DNA of 21,294 nt. It comes from DASQWP01 sp050697555. GTDB lineage: Bacteria > Actinomycetota > Thermoleophilia > Gaiellales > Gaiellaceae. Numbering within the stretch: position 1 is the first letter of the stretch; each line of letters starts with the position of its first letter. Location: assembly GCA_050697555.1 (NCBI GenBank), contig JBOHAD010000042.1, positions 1-21,294 of the forward strand. Direction: 5' to 3'. This document shows, piece after piece, positions 7,879 to 13,899 of the stretch. The notes under the pieces are model-generated. The model made no database searches. It was given only the letters and a program-made list of their open reading frames with translations, and was not told the origin of the DNA. The translations under genes and the position numbers were made by a program.

Positions 7879-7895
7879 GCGAACAAGTGTTCGCT
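7878..7895. promoter_or_regulatory. LexA operator (SOS box)
   Basis: AGCGAACAAGTGTTCGCT is a perfect 8-bp inverted repeat around a 2-nt centre. Its core matches every position of the Gram-positive LexA consensus CGAAC-RNRY-GTTCG. It lies in the 85-nt gap between the enoyl-CoA hydratase stop and the helicase ATG and touches the helicase -10 box. dinG is a classical SOS gene in Escherichia coli, so site and gene agree. Confidence 0.88.
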
Positions 7896-7927
7896 TTACC
7901 ACACCTTCGGCACGAAGACGTTGCGAT

Positions 7928-8674
7928 TCAGGCGCCGCGAAAGCGCGGCTCGCGCTTCTCGAGGAACGCCGCCAGGCCCTCGCGGGCGTCCGCGGTCTCG
8001 AAGAGCTGCGCGCAGAGCGCCGCCTCGCGGTCGAGCGCCCGTTCGAGCGCCTCTCGCTCCGCCTCGTTCAACAACCGCTTTGAGCCCGCCACGGCGAGTG
8101 GCGCCAACCCGCCCACGCGCTCCGCGAGACGCCGCGCCTCGCCTTCGACATCGTCCGCGAGCACGTCCACGAGCCCGAGGCGAAGCGCCTCCTCGGCGCG
8201 GACGAGCTCACCGGTGAGGACGAGCCACCGCGCTGCACGCGGCATGAGCGCGCTGAACCCGTTCGAGATCGAGAGGCCGATCGCCACCTCCAGGCAGCCG
8301 AAGCGTGCGCGCGGGCTCGCCACGCGCACGTCGCACGCGTAGGCGAGCTCGAAGGCGCCTCCCACGCACACCCCGTCCACCGCGGCGATCACCGGCTGCG
8401 GCGCCGCCACGACTTCGCGCGTCAGCCGGTTGAAGCCCTCGAGCGCGCGCGCCCACTCCTCGGCCGTGAGCGTCGCCGTCTCGCGCAGGTCGTCGCCCGC
8501 CGACCAGGCGCCGCCCTCGCCGAAGAGGACGATCGCACGAGCGTCGCTCCGTCCCGACTCCGCGAGCGCCTCCCCGAGCGCCGTCAGCGACTCGCGGTCC
8601 CACGCGTTGAGCCGTTCCGGACGCGACCAGCGGATCCAGGCCGTCGCGCCCTCCCGCTCGAGCCGGACGCTCAT
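7928..8674 (-). CDS. Enoyl-CoA hydratase/isomerase (crotonase family)
   Basis: 248 residues, the usual crotonase length. GEGGAWSAGDDL (52-63) and GVCVGGAFELAYACD (101-115) form the CoA/oxyanion-hole segments. Both glutamates needed by true hydratases are present, E109 (in AFELA) and E129 (in CLEVAIGL), so syn-hydration of an enoyl-CoA is plausible; the substrate is not predictable. The ATG at 8674 is chosen because ATGA overlaps the TGA of the upstream ligase gene, giving translational coupling. Readings extended further upstream would run inside the ligase. With the ligase it forms a two-gene unit that could activate an acid and hydrate its unsaturated CoA ester. A dehydratase or isomerase of the same family remains possible. 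Confidence 0.9.
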   Translation of the reverse strand: MSVRLEREGATAWIRWSRPERLNAWDRESLTALGEALAESGRSDARAIVLFGEGGAWSAGDDLRETATLTAEEWARALEGFNRLTREVVAAPQPVIAAVDGVCVGGAFELAYACDVRVASPRARFGCLEVAIGLSISNGFSALMPRAARWLVLTGELVRAEEALRLGLVDVLADDVEGEARRLAERVGGLAPLAVAGSKRLLNEAEREALERALDREAALCAQLFETADAREGLAAFLEKREPRFRGA

Positions 8675-9972
8675 GCCGGCGGGTCCTCGCCGGCATAGAC
8701 GCGGTAGAGCCGCTTCGCCTTCGTCTCCGAGCGGGGAAGGACCGCCTCCCGGATCACGCAAGTGAAGGAGAGCCGCGCCCGCACTGCGTCGGCGAGCTCC
8801 TCCTCCCTTCCGTTCACGCCCTCGCCGAGGATGGCGACCGGCGGCTCGACGGGGAAGCGCTCGAGGAGGATGGCGAAGCGGTCGCAGCCGTGCTCGCGCA
8901 GAAGCTCCTCGACTGCGCTCGGGAACACGTTCACCCCTCGGACGCGGAACATGTCGTCGCTCCGCCCGACGACGCGAAAGCGGAAGCCCGTGCGGCCACA
9001 GGGGCACTCCACGCCGACGACCACGGCGACGTCGCGCGAACGGAAGCGGAGGAGCGGCGAGGCCTCACGGTCGAGGTGCGTGAAGACGAGCTCGCCCTCC
9101 GCCCCCGGCTCGATCGTCACGGAGTCGCCGCTGTCCGGCTCGACGAGCTCGACGAGCGTCCCGCCCTGGCCGCAGAAGTGCAGGCCGGAGCGCTCCTCGC
9201 ACTCGCCCGCGAGCGTCCCCCACACGTCCGAGAGGCCGTAGGAGTCCCCCACGGCGGCTCCCCAGAGCTCCTCCGTGCGCTTCCGCGTGGCCGCGATCTG
9301 GCCGCCCGGCTCGCCCGTGACGAGGAGCTTGCGAAGCCCGAGGGAGCGTGGCTCCACGCCCTCCTCCGCGGCCGCCTCGGCGAGATAGAGCGGGTACGTG
9401 AGCGTGGAGAGCATCGCCGTCGGCCGGAGCTCCGGCCAGAGCTCGAGCAGGCGCGCACTCTGGCCCAGCCCCACCGGCACGACGGTCGCACCGGTCGCTT
9501 CCACGGCGAGGTGGTCGGACATGCCGCCCGTGTAGAAGCTGTAGGAGAGGCAATGGAGGACGACGTCGTCGGGCCGGGCGCCGCAGGCCCAGAAGGCGCG
9601 CGCCCCGATCTGCGTGGAGGCGCGGACATCCTTCTCCGTGTAGGCGAGCAGGAGCGGCTTCCCGGTCGTCCCGGAGGTGAGGTGCACACGCACGATGTCG
9701 ATCTGGTCGGCGCAGGCGAAGTCGCCGAAGGGCGGCTCGGCGGCCTGCGACTCCCGCAGCTCCTCCTTCGTCGTGAAGGGAAGGCGCTGGAGATCCTCGA
9801 GCCGGTTCACGTGCTCGGGCCGCAGGCCCGCGGCGGCGAGCTTGCGCCGGTAAAAGGGCGCGCGGTCGTGGCAGCGGGCGACTTGGTCGGCGAGGAGCTC
9901 CTCCTCGAGCCGACGCGTCCAGGCGGCCGGCATCGTCTCCATTCGCTCGTCGAAGTAACGGGCCCACGTCAT
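8671..9972 (-). CDS. paaK: Phenylacetate-CoA-ligase-like AMP-forming ligase
   Basis: 433 residues, the PaaK length. The phosphate-binding loop is LTSGTTGKP (98-106); DSYGLSDVWG is the adenylate motif; ECPCGRTGF is the Cys-containing block usual in PaaK; and GRSDDMFRVRGVNVFPS the hinge region. A C-terminal Lys in ETKAKRLYRV is a candidate for the A10 lysine. It should make an acyl-AMP and then an acyl-CoA. Phenylacetate itself is not assured, because none of the paaABCDE ring-oxidation genes is here; related PaaK-type ligases act on other aromatic acids. The ATG before TWARYFDER fits the family N-terminus; about 125 further codons upstream are open but not family-like. It overlaps the hydratase by ATGA. 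No clear Shine-Dalgarno sequence was seen. Confidence 0.85.
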   Translation of the reverse strand: MTWARYFDERMETMPAAWTRRLEEELLADQVARCHDRAPFYRRKLAAAGLRPEHVNRLEDLQRLPFTTKEELRESQAAEPPFGDFACADQIDIVRVHLTSGTTGKPLLLAYTEKDVRASTQIGARAFWACGARPDDVVLHCLSYSFYTGGMSDHLAVEATGATVVPVGLGQSARLLELWPELRPTAMLSTLTYPLYLAEAAAEEGVEPRSLGLRKLLVTGEPGGQIAATRKRTEELWGAAVGDSYGLSDVWGTLAGECEERSGLHFCGQGGTLVELVEPDSGDSVTIEPGAEGELVFTHLDREASPLLRFRSRDVAVVVGVECPCGRTGFRFRVVGRSDDMFRVRGVNVFPSAVEELLREHGCDRFAILLERFPVEPPVAILGEGVNGREEELADAVRARLSFTCVIREAVLPRSETKAKRLYRVYAGEDPPA

Positions 9973-10084
9973 GGCGCGCGGGGGCTGACCTCGGCCGGAA
10001 CCCAGGGGGAAGTCACGCGAGTGCGCACGGCGTGTTTCTACTGAAAAAAGCTGCTCTTTGCGAACACTTCCTCCCGCAGGGCGC

Positions 10085-10114
10085 TTGACGAGCCGCCGCG
10101 GGACGCCATAGGCT
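10085..10114 (+). promoter_or_regulatory. Sigma-A-type promoter for the CsbD-like gene
   Basis: TTGACG (10085-10090), an 18-nt spacer, then TAGGCT (10109-10114). Transcription would start near 10121 and give a leader of about 100 nt that opens with the hairpin at 10123-10156. TAGACT at 10174-10179 is a weaker alternative -10 with no good -35. Confidence 0.55.
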
Positions 10115-10122
10115 GCCGCCGT

Positions 10123-10156
10123 CAGATCCGGTAGGCCTTCGGGCTCGCCGGATCTG
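10123..10156 (+). other. Structured 5' leader hairpin
   Basis: Perfect 9-bp arms CAGATCCGG and CCGGATCTG enclose an inner GCC-TTCG-GGC helix with a UUCG-like tetraloop, separated by a small internal loop. It falls at the predicted 5' end of the CsbD-like mRNA, where it could protect the transcript or serve as a protein-binding site. As DNA it could instead be an operator. It matches no riboswitch I recognise. Confidence 0.5.
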
Positions 10157-10218
10157 GCGTTTAACGGCCTGGATAGACTGCGGCGGCACCCGGAGAAACC
10201 AGAGGAGGTCTTTTCGAG

Positions 10219-10419
10219 ATGGGATGGCTCGACAAGCTGCTGGGACGCGGCAAGGCTGCCGCAGGAGAGGCAATGGACTCGCCCGCGATGCGCGAGGAGG
10301 GCCGCTCGCAGGAGTCCGCCGCGCGCGCGGAGGACCGGGCGGAGACCCACGAGGAGATGGCTCAGGAAGAGCGTGAGCGGGCGGCCGGCGAACGGGCCGA
10401 CGAGGAGCGCCTCCCCTAG
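10219..10419 (+). CDS. Small CsbD-like / charged stress protein
   Basis: 66 residues. MGWLDKLLGRGKAAAGEAM at the start resembles the amphipathic beginning of CsbD-type general-stress proteins, and it is followed by a very acidic, Glu/Arg-rich, presumably helical or disordered tail. A strong Shine-Dalgarno sequence AGAGGAGGT sits about 10 nt upstream, and a promoter and leader hairpin precede it, so it is a genuine gene despite its size. Low hydrophobicity and high charge suit a hydrophilin-like role under osmotic or cell-wall stress; that is inference. A microaggregate-binding-protein relative is another possible name. It precedes rmuC by 56 nt on the same strand, but a small hairpin lies between them. 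Confidence 0.7.
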   Translation: MGWLDKLLGRGKAAAGEAMDSPAMREEGRSQESAARAEDRAETHEEMAQEERERAAGERADEERLP

Positions 10420-10425
10420 AAGCCT

Positions 10426-10439
10426 GCCCCGCGAGGGGC
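10426..10439 (+). terminator. Small hairpin after the CsbD-like gene
   Basis: GCCCC-GCGA-GGGGC, a 5-bp stem with a GNRA-type tetraloop, 6 nt past the stop codon. No T-run follows. It may be a weak terminator or attenuate read-through into rmuC. Confidence 0.3.
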
Positions 10440-10475
10440 GTGCCGTCCGATCCGCGGACTAGCGTTCGTGGGTCC

Positions 10476-11540
10476 ATGGTCACGATCCTCGTTTCCGTGC
10501 TCGTTCTCGCCGCTCTCGCGGCGGGGATCGTCTGGCTCGCGCGCTTCCTGCGCGGCGAGCTCGTCGGCCTGCGCGTCGACACGGGCGCCCAGCTCGCCGA
10601 GCGGAACGCCGAGGTCGACCGCCGGCTCCTGGGCGTCGTCGAGACGATGGACCGGCGCCTCGGCGAGCTCGACCGCCGCGTCGACGGCAGGCTCGAGAGC
10701 GCGAACCGGATGGCGACCGAGATCCACGGCCGCCTGGGGAAGCTCGGCGAGGCGAACACGCAGATGCTCGAGCGGGCGCGCGACCTCGCGAAGCTCGAGC
10801 AGGCGCTCCGCCCGCCCAAGGCGCGGGGCGGCTTCGGCGAGCTGCTGCTCGCCAACCTGCTCGCCGACACGTTCCCAGCGGACAAGTACGCGCTCCAACA
10901 CGGCTTCAAGGGCGGCGAGCGCGTCGACGCCGTCATCCGGCTCGACCGGGCGCTCGTGCCCGTCGACGCCAAGTTCCCGCTGGACAACTTCCACCGCGTC
11001 CTCGAGGCCGAGAGCGACGCCGAGCGGGAGGTGCACGCGAAGCAGTTCGGCCGGGACGTCAAGGCCCACGTGGACGCAATCGCGCAGAAGTACATCCGCC
11101 CCGACGAAGGCACGTACGAGTTCGCCCTCATGTACCTGCCGGCGGAGGCCGTCTACTACGAGCTGGTCTGCAACCGCCTGGGCGGAAGCGCGAGCCCGCT
11201 CGCGTACGCGCTCGAGCACAAGGTCATCCCCGTCTCGCCCTCGACCCTGCACGCATATCTGCTCGTCATCGTGCTCGGCTTCAAGGGCCTCCAGATCGAG
11301 GAGCACGCTCGCGAGGTGATGGCGTACACCGCCCAGCTCGGCAAGGATTTTGGACGCTTCCGGGACGACTTCGAGCTCCTCGGGACGCACCTCGGGCGGG
11401 CGCAGACGAAGTTCACGGACGCCGAGAAGCGGCTCGGGCGTTTTGAGGCGAAGCTCGAGCGGGCGGCCGAGAGCGAGCTCCTGGAGGACGCACCGGCCGT
11501 CGAGCTCGCCGAGCTGCCGCGCGCCGCCGACGCCGCCTGA
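10476..11540 (+). CDS. rmuC: RmuC-family DNA recombination protein
   Basis: 354 residues. An N-terminal membrane helix (about 1-22), a heptad-rich coiled coil (about 30-105), then the RmuC domain: RGGFGELLLANLLAD, the block FKGGERVDAVIRL and VPVDAKFPLDNF, which hold the Asp and Lys of the nuclease-like PD-(D/E)xK core. RmuC limits inversion and rearrangement between short repeats; its exact reaction is unresolved. The ATG at 10476 is preferred over a GTG 12 codons upstream because it begins exactly at the membrane helix. A TAGCGT box (10460-10465) lies 10 nt before that ATG, so the mRNA may be nearly leaderless. The YCII gene follows after 33 nt on the same strand. Confidence 0.9.
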   Translation: MVTILVSVLVLAALAAGIVWLARFLRGELVGLRVDTGAQLAERNAEVDRRLLGVVETMDRRLGELDRRVDGRLESANRMATEIHGRLGKLGEANTQMLERARDLAKLEQALRPPKARGGFGELLLANLLADTFPADKYALQHGFKGGERVDAVIRLDRALVPVDAKFPLDNFHRVLEAESDAEREVHAKQFGRDVKAHVDAIAQKYIRPDEGTYEFALMYLPAEAVYYELVCNRLGGSASPLAYALEHKVIPVSPSTLHAYLLVIVLGFKGLQIEEHAREVMAYTAQLGKDFGRFRDDFELLGTHLGRAQTKFTDAEKRLGRFEAKLERAAESELLEDAPAVELAELPRAADAA

Positions 11541-11573
11541 GGGGAGCGGGCGCGGAAACCCACCCTGTCCGGC

Positions 11574-11876
11574 GTGGCTGATTACTACCTCGTGGAGCTT
11601 GCGCGCGGTCCCGGGTGGGATCATTCGAGGCGGCGGCGTGAGCAGGCCGGATGGGACGCGCACGCGGCGTTCATGGATGCGCTCGCGGCGGAGGGCATCG
11701 TCATCCTCGGTGGCCCCGTGGGCGAGGGCGACGGCGAGGACGTTCTGCTCGTCGTCGACGTGGAGAGCGAGGCGGCGCTCCGCGAGCGCCTCTCCGACGA
11801 CCCCTGGGCGCACGACCTGCTGACGATCAAGAGCGTCGAGCCGTGGTCGGTGTGGCTACGCGCGGGTGGGGATTAG
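11574..11876 (+). CDS. YCII-domain protein
   Basis: 100 residues with GTG start. The pattern H-x-AFMDALAAEGIVILGGPVG followed by a VVDVESEAALRERLSDDPW block is that of the YciI/YCII ferredoxin-like fold, including the His that pairs with an Asp in the putative active site. Function is mostly unknown in this family; some members are enzymes or sigma-factor-associated domains. It lies 33 nt after rmuC and ends 5 nt before the convergent stop of aconitase. No ribosome-binding site stands out. The family call is fairly safe; the role is not stated. Confidence 0.75.
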   Translation: MADYYLVELARGPGWDHSRRRREQAGWDAHAAFMDALAAEGIVILGGPVGEGDGEDVLLVVDVESEAALRERLSDDPWAHDLLTIKSVEPWSVWLRAGGD

Positions 11877-11881
11877 GCCCC

Positions 11882-13846
11882 TTACGCCGGCGCGGGCTGC
11901 TGCTCGCGCAGGTAGCGGATGAGGCCGCCGGCGACGACGATCTCGCGCTCGCGCGGCAGCAGATCGTGGCTGAGCGTGATCGTTCCCTCACCGCCTTCGA
12001 CGATCTCGACCTCGAGCTCGTCCTGCCCCTCCGCGATCGCGTGCAGTCCGGCGATCCGCCACGTCTGGCCGAGCGCGGCACGCTCGTAGTCGCCCTCGTC
12101 GGCGAACAGGAGCGGAACGATCCCCTGCGCGATCAGGTTCCGCCGGTGTATGCGGGCGAAGCTCTTGGCGATCACGGCCCGCACGCCGAGCTGTGCAGGC
12201 GCGAGCGCGGCGTGCTCCCGGCTCGAGCCCTGCCCGTAGTTGTGCCCGGCGACGATGAAGCCTCCGCCCCACTCCTTCGCGCGGCGGGGAAACTCCTTGT
12301 CGCGGTGCTGGAACGTGAACTCGGCGATCGCCGGCACGTTCGAGCGGTAGGCCATCACCGTCGCGCCGTCCGGAGAGAGATCGCCCGTCGAGATGTCGTC
12401 CGGCGCGACGATGAGAACGCGCAGCTCGAGCTCGTCGGGGAGCGCCTTCTGCTCCGGCGGGGGCTTGATGTTCGGCCCGCGGGGGATCTGGATGCCGGCA
12501 GACTCGTGCTCGGGCGCGGGAGCGAGGATGTGCTTCTGGACGACGTCGGGGCGCGCAGCGGGCCGCGGGGGCAGCTCCACCTCGGAGAGCTCGCGCGGGT
12601 CCGAGAGCACCCCTGTGAGCATGGACGCCGCCGCGACGGCCGGGGAGCAGAGATAGACCTGGTCGTCGGCCGTTCCGCTTCGGCCCGGGAAGTTGCGGTT
12701 GAACGTCCGGAGCGAGGCGGACCCCGACGGCGGAGCCTGCCCCATCCCCACGCACGGGCCGCAGGCGGGCTCGAGCATGCGCACGCCCGCCGTGAGGAGG
12801 TCGACGTACGTGCCGCTGCGCGTGATCTGGTCGAGGATCTGGCGCGAGCCGGGGGTGGCCGTCGCCGAGATGAGCCGCTCCGAGATCCGCTGCCCTCGCA
12901 GCACCGCGCCCACGACCGCGAGATCCTCGTAGGACGAGTTGACGGAGGAGCCTATGCAGACCTGCGCGAGCTCGGTGCCGGCCACCTCCTCCACCGGAAC
13001 GACGTTGCCCGGGCTGGACGGCTTCGCCACGAGCGGGACGAGAGCCCCGAGATCGATCTCCTCCTCCTCGTCGAAGTCGCCGACGCCTCCGGCCGGGAGC
13101 TCCACGAAGTCCTCCGAACGGCTCTGCTCGTCGAGCCAGGCGCGCGTCTGCGCGTCGGAGGGGAAGACGGCGCCCGTGGCGCCGAGCTCGGCGATCATGT
13201 TGGCGATCGTGCCGCGTTCCGTGTAGCTGAGCGTCTCCACGCCCGGGCCCCAGAACTCGAAGACGCAGCCGCGCCCGCCCCGCACGCCGCGCCGGCGCAG
13301 GAGCTCGAGGATGAGGTCCTTCGCCTGGATCCACGGCCGCCGGATCTCCCCCTCGAGGTGGACGCCGACGATCTTCGGGCACGGCAGCTCGAAGGGGTGG
13401 CCGGCCATGCAGACGGCCACGTCGAGCCCGCCCGCACCGATGGCGATCATCCCGCACGAACCCGACTGCGTCGTGTGGCTGTCCGCGCCGACGAGCGTCT
13501 TCCCCGGCACGGCGAAGCGCTCGCAGTGGACGTAGTGGCAGATCCCGTTGCCGGGGCGGGAGAACCAGGCTCCGTACTTGGCCGCCATCGCCTGCAGGAA
13601 GCGGTGGTCGTCCGGGTTCTTGAAGTCGATCTGGAGGATGTTGTGGTCGACGTAGACGACGGCCGTCTCCACCTGCACGCGCTCGACCCCGAAGAGCTCG
13701 AGCTGCATCATCGCCATCGTCCCCGTGGCGTCCTGCGCGAGAGCCTGGTCGACGCGCAGAGCGATCTCGCTTCCGGGCACGAGCTCCCCGCGGACGAGGT
13801 GCTCCTCGAGGATGCTGCGCGCGAGCGAGGCCATTCCGAAAGCCAT
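11882..13846 (-). CDS. acn: Aconitate hydratase (two-part, about 650-residue type)
   Basis: 654 residues; isomerises citrate to isocitrate in the TCA cycle through a [4Fe-4S] cluster. Blocks seen: VGADSHTTQSGSCG (119-132), the pair ACGPCVG (361-367) supplying two cluster cysteines (C362, C365), and SDRQ-type NFPGRSG (385-391). The C-terminal swivel domain has DLSPDGATVMAYRSN and YGQGSSREHAAL with the catalytic serine. The normal IGSCTNSS signature instead reads IGSSVNSS (298-305), so Ser301 replaces the third cluster cysteine; Cys297 lies just before. The start ATG is preceded by no strong Shine-Dalgarno. A homoaconitase or isopropylmalate relative cannot be excluded, but the length and both domains favour aconitase. 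Confidence 0.88.
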   Translation of the reverse strand: MAFGMASLARSILEEHLVRGELVPGSEIALRVDQALAQDATGTMAMMQLELFGVERVQVETAVVYVDHNILQIDFKNPDDHRFLQAMAAKYGAWFSRPGNGICHYVHCERFAVPGKTLVGADSHTTQSGSCGMIAIGAGGLDVAVCMAGHPFELPCPKIVGVHLEGEIRRPWIQAKDLILELLRRRGVRGGRGCVFEFWGPGVETLSYTERGTIANMIAELGATGAVFPSDAQTRAWLDEQSRSEDFVELPAGGVGDFDEEEEIDLGALVPLVAKPSSPGNVVPVEEVAGTELAQVCIGSSVNSSYEDLAVVGAVLRGQRISERLISATATPGSRQILDQITRSGTYVDLLTAGVRMLEPACGPCVGMGQAPPSGSASLRTFNRNFPGRSGTADDQVYLCSPAVAAASMLTGVLSDPRELSEVELPPRPAARPDVVQKHILAPAPEHESAGIQIPRGPNIKPPPEQKALPDELELRVLIVAPDDISTGDLSPDGATVMAYRSNVPAIAEFTFQHRDKEFPRRAKEWGGGFIVAGHNYGQGSSREHAALAPAQLGVRAVIAKSFARIHRRNLIAQGIVPLLFADEGDYERAALGQTWRIAGLHAIAEGQDELEVEIVEGGEGTITLSHDLLPREREIVVAGGLIRYLREQQPAPA

Positions 13847-13878
13847 TATTCCAGCGGGTCGGGTCCCGGTGCCGCTCC

Positions 13879-13884
13879 TATACT
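13879..13884 (+). promoter_or_regulatory. -10 box of the histidine kinase gene
   Basis: TATACT, a near-consensus -10, ends 15 nt before the GTG start, predicting a leader of only about 8 nt. The -35 region is weak. The 53-nt gap here is shared with the divergent aconitase gene. Confidence 0.5.
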
Positions 13885-13899
13885 CGAAGGGACACGCCC

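Noticed and set aside
5392..8217. A 941-codon open frame on the plus strand
   Set aside because: It is antisense to the DUF3105 protein, the helicase and part of the hydratase, and its translation has no recognisable domain. High GC keeps such frames open by chance.
8246..8256. GAAC/GTTC half sites resembling a LexA box
   Set aside because: The spacer is 2 nt instead of 4 and the site is inside the hydratase coding sequence.
8675..9007. An N-terminal extension of the hydratase
   Set aside because: The extra codons lie inside the ligase gene in a different frame and are not crotonase-like; the ATGA start at 8674 fits the family.
10050..10062. GCGAACAC upstream of the ligase
   Set aside because: Only a single half of the LexA consensus is present.
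10174..10179. TAGACT as the -10 of the CsbD-like gene
   Set aside because: No credible -35 lies 16-18 nt upstream, while TTGACG-N18-TAGGCT just upstream is much better.
9973..10350. An N-terminal extension of the ligase
   Set aside because: The extra residues are not PaaK-like and would run antisense through the CsbD-like gene, which has its own promoter and ribosome site.
10416..11813. A 465-codon minus-strand frame
   Set aside because: It is antisense to rmuC and part of the YCII gene, both of which have clear domains.
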